A stretch of 64,000 bases of DNA from Limonium bicolor (GCA_023374045.1 CM041776.1:322859925-322923924); one strand, 5' to 3'; shown: positions 12,426 to 24,010, numbered from the stretch's first letter. Notes: generated by a model not told the origin, from the sequence alone. Made by a program: numbers and translations.

Positions 12426-12939
12426 TACCATACAACAATAATATACTACAAAACAACAATAATGATTTTTTATCGGTTCCGAAGTTTTGTAATCAAATTC
12501 CACTATCTTACTTAATGAATCATAATACCAATTTTAATGAATCATAATACAAAATTAATGAATCATATTATCATTTTAGTGTATATCATATACATGTAAA
12601 AAATTTTTTAAGTGTCAAAAATATCCTAACTTACGTTCCTCAAACAAATCTTATATTCTTTGGTTTAGCGGAGAGAGGATCGAAGGTGTGGAAACGTAAT
12701 ATATAATAATGGAAATAGAAAATGGTAACGTTTATATAAAAACTTGGAATCGTTTTAAAAACTCGTAGACACATTATGCATAACGGTGTGTAAACGTTAC
12801 TACTTAATTGTGGCATGGAAACGTGTATATAAATCGTGGGCGTAGAAATGTATATATAATAGTGGCATGAAATATTAATTGTGTAAGCGTATACAATAAT
12901 GACATGAAAATCTTTATATATAATCGTGGAACCGTTATA

Positions 12940-13975
12940 TGTAATGTGGCAAGAGGAAACATTCATATATAATTATGAAAGTTGTTATATGTAATCAGGT
13001 CGTGGAACGTTATATGTAATCGTGGCGAGGAAACGTTATATATAATCATGGAATCGTAGAAACATGGAAACGTTATATAAAAAAATGTGAAAACACATAT
13101 CTAATAAAGTGGAAACGTTTAAATAAAAAGTGGAAACGTTTATCTGCCACATGGACACCTTTATATATACATCGTGGAAACGTTATATATAATTGTAGTG
13201 TGGAAACATTCATATATAATAATGAAAATGTTTATATGTAATTATGTCGTAGAAACGTTATATGTAATCGTGGCATGGAAACGTTATAATAATCATGGAA
13301 TGGTAGAAACATATAAACGTTTATATAAAAAAATGTGAAAACACATATCTAATAAAGTGGAAACGTTTAAATAAAAAGGTGGAAACGTTTATCCGGATAC
13401 ATGGACACCTTTATATATACATCGTGGAAACGTTATATATAATTGTAGTGTGGAAACATTCATATATAATAATGAAAATGTTTATATGTAATTATGTCGT
13501 AGAAACGTTTATATGTAATCGTGGCATGGAAACGTTATATAATCATGGAATGGTAGTAGAAACATAGAAACGTTTATATAAAAAAAATTGTGAAAACACA
13601 TATCTAATAAAGTGGAAACGTTTAAATAAAAAGGTGGAAACGTTTATCCGGATACATGGACACCTTTATATATACATCGTGGAAACGTTATATATAATTG
13701 TAGTGTGGAAACATTCATATATAATAATGAAAATGTTTATATGTAATTATGTCGTAGAAACGTTTATATGTAATCGTGGCATGGAAACGTTATATATAAT
13801 CATGGAATGGTAGAAACATGGAAACGTTTATATAAAAAAAATGTGAAAACACATATCTAATAAAGTGGAAACGTTTAAATAAAAAGGTGGAAACGTTTAT
13901 CCGAACACATGGACACCTTTATATTATACATCGTGGAAACGTTATATATAATTGTAGTGTGGAAATGTTATATCC
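12940..13975. repeat. ~252-bp satellite-like tandem array
   Basis: The landmark ATGGACACCTTTATAT recurs at 13151, 13401, 13656 and 13909, giving periods of 250, 255 and 253 bp. Each unit is itself built of smaller GTGGAAACGTT(T)ATAT steps. Adjacent units are nearly identical; the stretch 12640-12940 looks like a decayed extension. It sits in the middle of the Mutator-like element. Confidence 0.8.
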
Positions 13976-14767
13976 GGTGTTTCATGTTTATGACATTTCA
14001 ATGACATTGGTGCATCACTGAAGCCGTTAGAAGGGAAAAAAGTCACAATGACTCTGTTAACGGTTTAGATTGGAATTTTGTTTTTAATATGGACGACCAT
14101 GATCTTATCCGTCTGGAACGGAGATGAGTCGTTCATTACGAAAGCCCCTGCGTGGAAGAAATTGTCGTCTATATTGCACAGGGACGCGGGGACGGGGACA
14201 AGTTCAGAGACGAAGAAACTCCATTTATTAAAATATAGAAAAACATGGGGATGATATACATATACAAATAATATAATATTAATTATTTATCTAAAAATAG
14301 TACTACTAAAATAATTGCTAATTAAAATCATCTTCTTAATTATGAATATAAATGCAAATATACTGTTTAACTATTAATTGTTAAATAAACACTAAAATAA
14401 TGAAGTTTTCAAATACACAGTAATAATATTATATATTATTATATAGATTTATTAAAAATACAGCAATAAAATCATGTTTTTGGACATTTCATCATCTACG
14501 AGAAATGACATATATGCATAACATTCTGTGGTGATGAGGAGTAAGAAAAAAATAAGAGTTTACTATTGACGACTGGGATTTAAATTTTATTTTTAATATG
14601 AATGACCTGGATCTAATCTGTCAGGGAGGGAAATAGATCGTTGGTCACCAAAGCCCCTTCAAGAAGTTTATAGACACACTTATAAAAAACAATTTTAGTT
14701 AATGTAATTAATAACATATTCTATAATAAATATAAATAAGTATACCATTAAGGTATTGGAAAAGAAA

Positions 14768-14862
14768 AGGTAAAAATATATATATTTGAAAAATAGAACA
14801 AAATAGTGTATAGTGTAAAAATATATATATTTGAAAAATAGAACAAAATAGTGTATAGTGTC
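14768..14862. repeat. 47-bp tandem duplication
   Basis: Two adjacent near-perfect copies of a unit containing GTAAAAATATATATATTTG and caaaatagtgtatagtgt, near the right end of the Mutator-like element. Confidence 0.75.
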
Positions 14863-15025
14863 ACATTCTCGGGCGGAGAGTGGGATTTGTCAGGACAAAA
14901 TAGTATTCTGCCATGCATGCTTTTCTTGTGACTGCTATCATATATTGTGAGATCAAGGGTCCAGATTTCGTCCGTCTGGGACGGAGATAATTCATCCGTC
15001 ACCAAACTCCATCCGGTACACAGAG

Positions 15026-16257
15026 AGTTTCCAGAATGCGCACCTACTTCATGTATAGATTTCCATCAGCTTTTTTTTTTTTAAAAAAAAAGAAAAAACT
15101 TTAAACAATTTTTTAAGCGTAAATATCTGAAACAGTAGCCAATTTTGGTAAAATCTTAAAGAATTTTAAGTATGATATATTTTGGCAGCAAAGACCTGAA
15201 GCATAGTAGCATAGTTTTTGGAAAGATATTGCCGGAAGTATGATTTAAGATTTCAGGAGCAAGATTGTAGCAACTTTTAGTTTTAATAACAGCAGATAAA
15301 GGTTTAAAAGTAAGTGAAACTGCTAGAACATACTTTACTTGCCGCAAAAAAGATTAATAAGATAGAAATAAGAATTAACCGTCTTCCGGATAGAGCTAAA
15401 TTTCGGACGACGTCAACTCCCGACCCGAGGCATCCTTGGTTTACACTTTCCATGATGCATGATATTTCTACCGGGGTGATGTATGATATTTCTACCGGGG
15501 TGATGTGTTCTACCGGGACTTCTTCTTTTTTTTTATATCTTGGTAAAAGCTGGTCCGCAAGCTCCATACAATCCATTAAATCCTTAACTCCAGTGCCACC
15601 ATCATTGCATATCACTCAACAAAGTTGCCATTAAGAGCAATCAAACTCATAGAGAAGGTCAGTGTCGACTGTAGTTAAATTTTACGGTTTAGAATATAAA
15701 ATCCATAAAAAATGGAGCTTTAATACCGTAAAATAACAGGCCATTGATTACAGTATTAATAATGCTTAGTGCAATTCAATTAAATTGGGTAAAGTCTGGC
15801 TAAAAATTCAAAGTTAAAACACTCAGCAACAGACGGCATGTACTTCACTGTTTCCCTAGGCTCAAAACAACAATAAGCAAAGTTTTTTAATGGCCAAATT
15901 AGCGCGAACTTGGCCAAAGAGATCGTCACAGCAGGTCTTTACTATGGTAGTAAAAATCTATTCAAGACTATGAATCTTAAGGAGTTGACCAGTTTTGCAA
16001 TACGCTGATTAATACCAGAAGTTGCAGCAGCAACAATTGTCAGAGGAAATTGTCAGTAGATTAAGCAATATAGGACTCACGAAGTCCCCTATTAAGCAAA
16101 ATTAATCTTGATCATGCTTCGCATTTGCTCACAGACAAAGAAGAAACTGAGGCATGAAGCATTAATGAGCACTCATAAAACATTCAGACTAAAACCATTC
16201 ATAACAGTGCAACCCAACTTCTTAACTATTCGATGATACATGTCTACGTCAGTAGTA
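15026..16257 (-). other. Internal region of the nested LTR element, no gene recognised
   Basis: Contains a two-copy 24-bp repeat (atttctaccggggtgatgta, about 15464-15507) and overlapping ORFs of about 103-106 codons on both strands at 15304-15634. Neither ORF has a domain I can name. Confidence 0.45.
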
Positions 16258-16262
16258 GGTAG

Positions 16263-16494
16263 TGTTAGAATTGATAGAAGAGTGAACTTTTGTAAAAGAG
16301 AAAGCTTTGTTGTATATTCAACGTGTAAAGACTTCTGTCTGCAACAATGAATATAAAGAGAACAATTCCCTAACAATCTGTAACTAACCCCAAAGATAAA
16401 GGAAAATAAGAAATAAATAAAGATTACAAGGTTTGTTAAGATATTCTAAATATCTTATCTCTTATTATATCGTAATTCTATTTTACTCCCAATA
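16263..16494 (-). repeat. Copia 3' LTR
   Basis: 232 bp. In element orientation it starts TATTGGGAG and ends CAATTCTAACA, next to the GGTAG duplication at 16258-16262. Confidence 0.9.
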
Positions 16495-16799
16495 CCCCCC
16501 GCAAGCCGTAGGTAAGCAAGGTTACCAGGGCTTGGAGGAATACTCTCATGCATACCCATGCGCTGGATTTGTTCTCTGTAACGCGTCCCGGGTAACGCCT
16601 TAGTCATCATATCCGCCAACTGAGAAGAGGTGTGAGTATAAACAACATCAACTAAACCCTGCTGGATCTTCTCCCGAACGAAATGGCAATCAATGTCAAT
16701 GTGTTTGTTCTCTCATGAAATACTGGGTTCCGCGCAATATGTATAGCGGACTGATTGTCACATTTAACTGGAATTGGTGTAATATTGTCCACGCCCAAT

Positions 16800-17336
16800 T
16801 CACAAGAGGCGTGTCAACCAAGTTAACTCCGCAGTAACACGACGAAGAGACCGATATTCTGCCTCAGCACTAGAAAGAGAAACAGAGCCCTGTTTCTTAG
16901 TCTTCCATGAAATAGGACTATTGCCCAAGAAAATATAATACCCAGAAACCGACCGTCGAGTATTAGGGCAAGCCGCCCAATCTGAATCACAGTATGCGAG
17001 GAGATCCAGTGGGGAAGAACTACCTTGAAGAGTGATCCCATAGTTCAGATTTCCTTTAACATAACGAAGAGCATGCAAAGCAGCCTCCATGTGAGACGCA
17101 GAAGGGCTTTGCATAAACTGGCTAAGATGTTGAACCGTAAAACTGATGTCAGGCCGGGTGTTGGACAAATAGTTGAGTTTGCCCACAAGTCGTCGATAAA
17201 CCGTGGGATCATGCATAGGGGGGCCATCATCAGCTAATAACCGTTGACCAACTACCATAGGGCCTTGTGCATTCTTCTGAGACTCGCACCCATATTCCTT
17301 AAGAAGATCTGAGCAGAACTTGCGTTGGGACAACAC
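16800..17336 (-). pseudogene. Copia RNase H
   Basis: Copia RNase H landmarks: LNYLSNTRPDISF, YCDSDWAACPNTRRSVSGY, SWKTKKQGSVSLSSAEAEY. It follows RT after a one-base frame break. The C-terminal end is close to the usual Copia stop, leaving about 300 bp of 3' sequence before the LTR. Confidence 0.88.
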
Positions 17337-18202
17337 GTACCCTGGGGTGTAGGGACAAACTCAATCCCAAGGAAGTAATGCAATGGTCCCAAATCTTTGA
17401 TTTTAAAATTCAAATCTAACGCCTTCTTGATCGCATCTATTTCCTCCTGATGCGCACCAACTGCCAGTATATCATCCACATAAACAGCCAGAAAAAGACG
17501 CCCTCTGTGTGTGTCTTTGTAGAATAAAGAATAATCATTCTTCGACTGACAAAAATGAAGACTACGCAAGAAAGTAGCTAACTTAGAAAACCATTGACGA
17601 GAAGCTTGCTTGAGACCGTACAGGGATTTCTTGAGTAAACAAGCTTTGTTATGCCCATCAACATCAAGACCAGGCGGAACTCTCATATACACCTCCTCGT
17701 CAAGATCACCGTGTAGAAATGCGTTATTAACATCGAGTTGATGAATAGTCCAACCTTTACTAAGAGCAACAACAATAAGCGCCCGGATGGTAGTGAGCTT
17801 GACAACCGGCGAAAAGGTCTCATTATAATCCAACCCATGCCGTTGTGTAAAACCCTTTGCAACCAACCGAGCCTTATACCGCTCCAAAGTGCCATCCGAT
17901 CGAAGCTTTACCTTGTAAACCCATTTGCAACCAATAACCTTTTTGCCCTTAGGCAAAGTAACAACATCCCAGGTATCATTCTGCTTGAGAGCCCTCAACT
18001 CAGCATCCATTGCTGTATTCCAATGATCATGTCGTGCAGCCTCTTGATAGCTGCTAGGCTCACTCATATCAACAGTAGGCAACTTAGACTGGCAGGACAA
18101 GAGAGCTATAGAAGCTTGAGGTGTGATGTTAGTGAGGCTGTCATAACGAGCGAGCAGATTACTGTGAGCACCCTCCGTCTTATAAACCCTCTCATCGAGC
18201 AC
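17252..18202 (-). pseudogene. Copia reverse transcriptase
   Basis: RVT_2-type RT beginning with NDTWDVVTLPKGKKVIGCKW, the polymerase motif QLDVNNAFLHGDL and the catalytic YVDDILAVG. It is open until about 17340, where one missing base after PTPQG shifts the frame. The true continuation is the RNase H frame at 17336-16800. Confidence 0.9.
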
Positions 18203-18205
18203 CTC

Positions 18206-19354
18206 CTAGAATGCAGTATTACAAACATAATCAGCAAGATAACTCGGTGGATTACTCACACGACCAGAACGTCGTACCGGAGCATCATGTTCCTGCAAAT
18301 CAGCAGTAACAGGCTGATGTGGCTGCATATCATCATCAAAAATGGCATAAGAAACGTCATCGGACAAAGGCTGTGCACTTGTTCGTTGCACAGGAAGACA
18401 ACTCTTCATATATGGAAAAACAGAAGGATGGAACTTAACATCGCGGCAAACCTCCACTGCCTGAGTACGAACATTAAGGACCTTATGTCCTTTCTTTCTG
18501 GGATCCTCCCCAAGATAAACGCAAGATTCACCCCTCGGACTAAACTTGCCTGAATGACCATGCAAAATCGTCTTGTAACAAAGACAACCAAAAGGTTTAA
18601 TGCCAGTATACTCCACCTTTTGTCCATACAAGCTCTCAAACGGCGTTCTGCCTTGCAACGCCTTCGTAGGAAGCCTGTTGATCAAATAGGTGGCATGTAG
18701 AATGCACTCGCCCCAAAAGGAAAATGGTACATTGGACTGGAAGAACAACGCTCTTGCCGTTTCGAGCAAATATTTGTGCTTGCGCTCTACTACAGCATTC
18801 TGCTGCGGCGTGTAAGCACAAGTAGTCTGATGTACAATCCCCTCTTTAGCAAAAAATTGTTGACCTTCAATAGAACTACCAAGTTCTTTTGCATTATCCG
18901 TCCGAACAACCTTGACTGTTGTCTCAAACTGTCTTTCTACCATCTTGATGAAATTGACAAGAACTTGCCACCCAGTACTCTTCTGTTTGATAAGTTGTAC
19001 CCAGGTTGTCCTAGTAAAATCATCAACAAAACAGACGAAGTACTTGTAGCCATTATATGTATCCTCCCGAAACGGTCCCCAGATATCCACATGTATCATC
19101 TCAAAGGCCCGTTTGGTTTTAATAAATGAACTGGCAAAAGGCAATCGCTGAGCTCTACTTTTGTAACAAATATCACAAACATAATCAACTGGAATTTCTG
19201 AATCTTTGATTAAACGCATCGAAACGAGTTTGGGAAAAGGAACATGTCCGAGTGCAAAATGTAACTGAACTGCTCTAGAAAAAGAACTATGACAGCCCGT
19301 TTCAACTGGATCAGATGTTGCGACCCGCCCACTGGCTCTGCTACAGACTCGCAC
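18206..19354 (-). pseudogene. Copia GAG-pre-integrase and integrase
   Basis: Zinc-binding HHCC segment (LHFALGH then CDICYKS), then the rve core with D in HVDIWGPF, D in VVRTDNAKEL and E in NAVVERKHK, so the D,D,E triad is present. The frame ends at an in-frame TAG (18206-18208). The same frame continues into the RT segment, so one nonsense codon separates integrase and RT. Confidence 0.88.
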
Positions 19355-20226
19355 GCCACGGGCTGGCCCAACATCGCAGCTGGACTTGAACTGCGCCGGC
19401 CCAGAGCCGCATCGATATCCTTTGGGTCCAACGTGTAGAGTCCGTCAGAGCCGCGCCCAACCTTCTCAATTCGCCCTGTGAAGCGGTCCTGGACAGAGAC
19501 AGAATCAACACCGAAAATTAGGGTACAATCAAGCTCGAGAGTAAGCTTGCGCACCGACACCAAGTTGAACTGAAATTCGGGGATGAACAACACATCGGTA
19601 AGACGAAATCGCTCTCCCAGCTGAATATCACCGATAAACCTTACCAACTGCGGTCGACCGTCAGGTAAGAGAACTGTTTTACCATTACGCAAATGCCTCC
19701 AATTCATAAACAACCCCGCATCACCTGTCATGTGATCGGTGGCTCCCGAGTCGACTATCCACTGTTTGGCAAGTAAGTTTTGTGAATTTAGCAAGCAAAG
19801 TGTAGCGCAGTAAGAATCGGTACCTGCGAAATTGCAAAAATTTGGGTCTTCTGGTTTGGCTGTTGTGTTTGCACTGCGTATTAAATCTGTGATTTGCTGT
19901 ATCTGTCTGGGAGTAAGCCCATCATCTCTGTGCGATTGTGCCTGCTCTGTGCTCGTTTTCTCTGTCTGTTCTTCTGTATGAACTAGACTGGCATAAGCCT
20001 TCTTTCTGCGTGCGAGTATATTCTCGCGTCCGTGCAAGAAAAAACAGTCCTGTTCGATGTGGCCATTCTTCTTGCAATGGTTACACCGCTGTTTCTGATA
20101 ACAATTCTCAGCACTATGCCCGGGTTTCTTACAATATGTGCACTGTACCTTGCTTCTGTTTGGCTCGCGGCTGTTAGGGTTTTTCAAACCCTCTGAGTGT
20201 ATGTTCCTCTGACTGTAAAAAGACAT
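19300..20226 (-). pseudogene. Copia nucleocapsid and aspartic protease
   Basis: Two CCHC zinc knuckles, CTYCKKPGHSAENC and CNHCKKNGHIEQDC, then the protease with active site WIVDSGATDHMTGD near 19730-19760. The frame is lost just after the protease region (about 19300-19340), where the integrase frame takes over. Nucleocapsid binds element RNA; the protease processes the polyprotein. Confidence 0.85.
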
Positions 20227-20959
20227 CGAAGATCATCCTTTTCCGGTTTACCTCCCCTCTGTTCTTCCTCCTGCATAACAATGGAGAAAGCCTTCTCAAG
20301 CTCCGGTGACTGTTGCATAGCCAAAATCTGCCCACAAATAGATAAGTATTCCCTGTTTAAACCCATCAAAAAATGCACTAATTTGTCTTCATCTGATGCC
20401 TTCTTTATTGCCTTATTAATACCGCAAGTACATCCACCACAAGAACACCTCAGCGGTGGACGTGCCTGCTGAAGTTCCCCCCATACTTTCTTTAGTTTGT
20501 TGAATAATCCACCACTGACAATTCTCCTTGTTTTAACTCCCCGGGTCACGTTTGAGAGAATGAACCACAGCAAGATTGCTGTGTTCATACGTTAGACAGA
20601 GGGTTTCCCAAACTTCTACCGGATCATCATTGTAGCGGACACTCTCAAGTATGTTGGTGAAAGTGTGTTCTTAATCCACGAAACCACCAGAGGATTCGAT
20701 CTCATCCAAGCAGAATAACGCAAGGTATCTTTTCATCTGGTTTCTCTACTTTACCAATTACAAAACCATACTTATTTTTTGATTTTAATGCTGTTGTCAT
20801 GTCAAATTTCCAGCCGAGAAACCCGGTTCCACTAAACTTAGAAGTGAGCATCAAACCTGGATTCTCAGCAGCATGAACGAAGATAGGATCGTTGACGTCG
20901 ATGACGCTTGTCGAAGAAGCGGCTGTGGCGGCATCCTTCTTCCCTTTGTCGTCTGCCAT
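20190..20959 (-). pseudogene. Copia gag, frame-broken
   Basis: Starts at 20959 with MADDKGKKDAATAASS, then NPGLMLTSKFSGTGFLGWK, the typical Copia gag N-terminus. The first frame closes at 20702. The capsid-like part resumes in another frame (KLVHFLMGLNREYLSICGQI, near 20350-20400) and closes near 20184, where the nucleocapsid continues in a third frame. At least two frameshifts therefore lie in gag. In an intact element this makes the virus-like particle shell. Confidence 0.8.
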
Positions 20960-20995
20960 TTGTATAAGAAACGCCCAGAAAAACTACTCTTTCCT

Positions 20996-21009
20996 TGCTC
21001 TAGATACCA
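20996..21009 (-). promoter_or_regulatory. Copia primer-binding site (tRNA-iMet type)
   Basis: Minus strand reads TGGTATCTAGAGC directly after the LTR terminus CTAACA. The usual plant sequence is TGGTATCAGAGC, so this copy has one extra T. Confidence 0.75.
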
Positions 21010-21236
21010 TGTTAGAATTGATAGAAGAGTGAACTTTTGTAAAAGAGAAAGCTTTGTTGTATATTCAACGTGTAAAAACTTCTGTTTGCAACCAATGAAT
21101 ATAAAGAGAACAATTCCCTAACAACTTGTAACTAACCCCAAAGATAAAGGAAAAATAAATAAAGATAACAAGGTTTGTTAAGATATTCTAAATATCTTAT
21201 CTCTTATTATATCGTAATTCTATTTTACTCCCAATA
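21010..21236 (-). repeat. Copia 5' LTR
   Basis: 227 bp, about 98% like the other LTR by eye. It is followed on the minus strand by the primer-binding site and flanked on the right by GGTAG (21237-21241). Confidence 0.9.
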
Positions 21237-21241
21237 GGTAG

Positions 21242-22807
21242 CGGAAAATGGCCTAAGTGCAGTTTTTACTTATGTAAGAATGGAGTGTTTGCTTGCTAAT
21301 ACAGTCTTGGAGCAGGAAACAGCTATGGAATGTAACAGTAAATATCAATGACAATCCGATTGTATCCCACCGTATTAAGAAGAACAGGATCGGATAAAAT
21401 CGAAATCAGGAGAGGCAGTTTACAAACCTTCAACTCTATCACTCCCCAACTTTTGTGCGCTGAATTATCACAAGCTTATTTCAGATTTAGAGATGTACCT
21501 TTTATGAAGGATATTCGGAGAAGCAGAAATCTAGGCGAGAAACGGGTAGGAATACCTCAAACTTCTTTCCTCTCTCACTTGCCTTTCCTTACCCGGTTGG
21601 TCTGTGCCCAGGCGTGCCTGGTTCTGAAATTTGATGTCACCTGGGGAGGGGCTAAACGTGGTGTCGTGCGCTCGGGGTTGTTGCCCGGACGGACCATGCC
21701 AAATTTTTGCCAATCGATTGTGGATGTCGACAGTAGCTATTTTCTAAGTGGTCTCTTAAAATATCCTTCAGAAATCTTGTTTTACTGCTTCCGGCCTTCG
21801 GAAATCGAACAACTCCCGGGACGTGGGTCCGCTACATTTCCTTCCTTTCTGGATTCAAGCGTAAATTAAATCAGCGTTTGAATCGAAATGTGACTCGTAC
21901 ATTAATTCACAATTTTTAGAATTAATAATGGGAATAAGTTTAGTAATTCTCCCTGTAGCCGATGTAACTGGAATCTGGATTGAGGTTTGGTTAACAAATT
22001 CTCCGATATTTTGAGTAATAGGCGGTTGCAACCTCCTCCAAACAGAAAGAGTCCGTTGCGAATCAATATTCCTGAATTCTTGAGAATATGACTTTCTTTG
22101 ATCCTCTTGACTTTCCAATCATGGTCCTCTATCATTCTTGATCGATCAGCAGTTCCTTTACACTCTAATTAACTAAAAAACTTCATCCTTCTCTTTTAGG
22201 CTACGTTTTTCGTCGGAGTCCAGATCATCGCTTTTGTCGTTGAAGGTAGTAGCCGATCTGGAATTTGTTGCTCGTAGGATTTTAATTTGTTGCGCGTGGA
22301 TTATTTCTTCACGATTTTCATCCTTGACCAGAAGTTCTTGCTTCTGCTCGATTGTTTTTGACAATTCGACAGATGCGGCGGGGTATCTTAATCGATTGTA
22401 TAGCGTTATCGGTTTGATCTTAGAGGATCTTGTTTGTATGCGCTTTGTGAGCCGATGCATTTGTCTTGCTTTACGGTCTCATTCTTGGTAAAAGGAGCGT
22501 GTCCGACTCCCAAAAAGCTTCGCGGAGATTGCCGATATTCAGAATGAAGCCTTCGAGCCTTCGGTCGCTGTAGAACTTCTATTGTCGAATTACGAATCGC
22601 GCACACTTACACCGCCGAGTAGCGGTTACCGCACACTTCTCATTAAGCTCTTACCGAATCACGAATCCCCGATCCTTGATAATCCGTGGTTGGATAATCT
22701 ATACCTTCTTCCGATAGAACATCGATTCTTGGTTCAGATTACCCTTCACCAATTCTCACAGAGTGGATAATCGTGGTTGATGTTCGTTTTGCACAGACGG
22801 CGCCAAA
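21242..22807 (-). other. 5' internal region of the nested element (leader, possible gag)
   Basis: Begins on the minus strand with TTTGGCGCCGTCTGTG (primer site, about 22792-22807). Downstream are short charged frames, for example 22460-22173 with IEQKQELLVKDENREEIIHA and a KSDDLDSDEKRSLKEKDE tail, in keeping with a decayed gag start, but no capsid or zinc-knuckle motif is visible. The Copia insertion interrupts this region on its left. Confidence 0.5.
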
Positions 22808-23296
22808 TGAAATCGTATAATTTGGTATTCAGAATCGGCCTACGTCCACTCATTGATATGATATTATGCAGTACAATCCTAGAGGGCGTAGGAGTATTTT
22901 CTCTCCCTTCTAACTTGCGTTGTTTTTTCATAAATGAGCCCCCATGCCCCTATTTATAGACTTTTGGTAGCGAAATTGGTACTCAACTTGCTTGTACACG
23001 TGGCATAAGACTGGATTTGTTTGCTTAAGGTGGCAACCCTTCGGGTAACATTCCTACTGGTAGAGATCCTTCAGGTGGTAATCCTACCAGTGGAAGCCTC
23101 AGGTAGCGGCCTTTTAGTAGAAAACCTTAAGGTGGTAAGTCCACCGGTAGGCGGTAACAAGTCTTCAGGTAGTAGTTCCACAAGTAGAAATCCTTCCAGT
23201 AGACTCTTCAAATAAAAACTTCAAGTAGGCCCTTCCGGTAGACCCTTCCGGTAGCCATCGTGGCCTTTTAGCCATGGTATATTTCATACCATTACA
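22808..23296 (-). repeat. 5' LTR of the nested minus-strand element
   Basis: 489 bp, TG...CA on either strand, with the same GGTAG minisatellite (about 23030-23260) as the left LTR. Confidence 0.75.
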
Positions 23297-24010
23297 TGAA
23301 TTATACTCAACCATCTACACAAAATATGAGAAGAAAATACAAGAGGGTAAAGGAATTGGTCATAGCCTCAACCCGACAAGGATCTCCTTCTCTTCGTGTG
23401 GATGGTTGCGTAGAACTTCCTTGGACACCAACACTTGGATGAATGCGGATTGTGAGATGTGAGTGGAGTGTATAGGTTGTTGAAGTGTGTTCAAATGTGG
23501 GGAATTTCGGCCTATTTATTGACTTCAAATCTCCATGTGTGTCGGATGTCATGCCGGGTGTAGTGTACCCGGAACCACGTGCAAAATGTGTTGTTTAACC
23601 GTTAATTAAACCGCCAAATCATCAAGGAGATGCTTGTGCCGAACAGGGAATGTCCGGCACCAGACCCAACAGTGGCTGGTTTGATAACGGTAATTAACTG
23701 TCAACTTTTGGCGAATCGAGACGACTCTTCACTGGTGCCGGGTAGGAAATACCCGGCACCGGATCCGGCATGCCTTCTGCTTTTGCTCCATATTGCTGCT
23801 GTGAGTTGTACATCTGGCGTCCTACCCGGCAGAACTCATCCTTTGGTTAGAAGTTTTATTCCTAATATGAGAAATACACCAAACATAAGTCTGAACATAA
23901 ATAATAAACTTTATATATAATATAACATAAATATTAGCTATTTTAACCTTATTTTCATCAATAAACCTATAATTCTAACTACTATAATATGATAAGTCTG
24001 AGACTTATCA
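23297..24010 (-). mobile_element. Athila-like LTR, proximal half
   Basis: On the minus strand it begins TGATAAGTCTCAGACTTATC directly after a tract reading CTCGAGGACTAGCAAAAGGT then AAGTGTAGGGCCT. That CTCGAGGAC(g/t)AGCAAAG...GTGTGGG tract before a TGAT LTR start is the Athila-type 3' arrangement. The LTR is interrupted at 23297 by the nested element and continues at 8397 leftward. Confidence 0.6.

Larger units (their letters stand above)
11317..15014. mobile_element. Mutator-like non-autonomous element with 11-bp TSD
   Basis: The 11-mer GGTACACAGAG occurs at 11306-11316 and again at 15015-15025. Between them the ends are imperfect inverted repeats: left GTGACGGAAACGAATTCTCC then GTCCCTGACGGA; right, reverse-complemented, GTGACGGATGAATTATCTCC then GTCCCAGACGGA. 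A 9-11 bp target duplication with extended TIRs fits a Mutator-like element. Further copies of the GACGGA/TCCGTC block lie inside the right end (near 14110-14135 and 14600-14660). No transposase is visible. The interior is AT-rich with a large satellite. Confidence 0.7.
16263..21236 (-). mobile_element. Ty1/Copia LTR retrotransposon (defective, recent)
   Basis: LTRs at 16263-16494 and 21010-21236, with a perfect 5-bp target duplication GGTAG at 16258-16262 and 21237-21241. On the minus strand the LTR starts TATTGGG and ends TCTAACA, so its termini are TA...CA rather than TG...CA. A tRNA-iMet-type primer site follows the 5' LTR, and a G-rich polypurine tract (GCGGGGGG) precedes the 3' LTR. Gene order gag, protease, integrase, RT, RNase H is Copia. 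The LTRs differ by about five substitutions and two small indels, which implies a recent insertion, yet the polyprotein is broken several times. Confidence 0.93.
8398..23296 (-). mobile_element. Nested LTR retrotransposon, minus strand, no recognisable pol of its own
   Basis: Direct repeats at 8398-8923 and 22808-23296 begin TG and end CA on the plus strand. Flanking 5-mers are GGAAT (8393-8397) and TGAAT (23297-23301), a target duplication with one mismatch. Read on the minus strand, the right LTR is followed after two bases by TGGCGCCGTCTGTG, a primer-binding-site-like sequence typical of plant Ty3/Gypsy elements. The stretch before the left LTR reads AACTTGTGGGACTGA, a plausible polypurine tract. 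Without the three elements nested inside it, the body is about 4.9 kb. I found no protease, RT, RNase H or integrase belonging to it, so it resembles a large non-autonomous derivative (LARD-like) or a heavily deleted Gypsy. Confidence 0.7.

Noticed and set aside
12640..13975. CRISPR-like regular repeats
   Set aside because: Repeats are contiguous 252-bp units with sub-repeats, no unique spacers, in plant nuclear DNA.
17738..18553. 271-codon plus-strand ORF
   Set aside because: Antisense to the Copia integrase/RT frames and rich in codons forced by the opposite strand; no domain.
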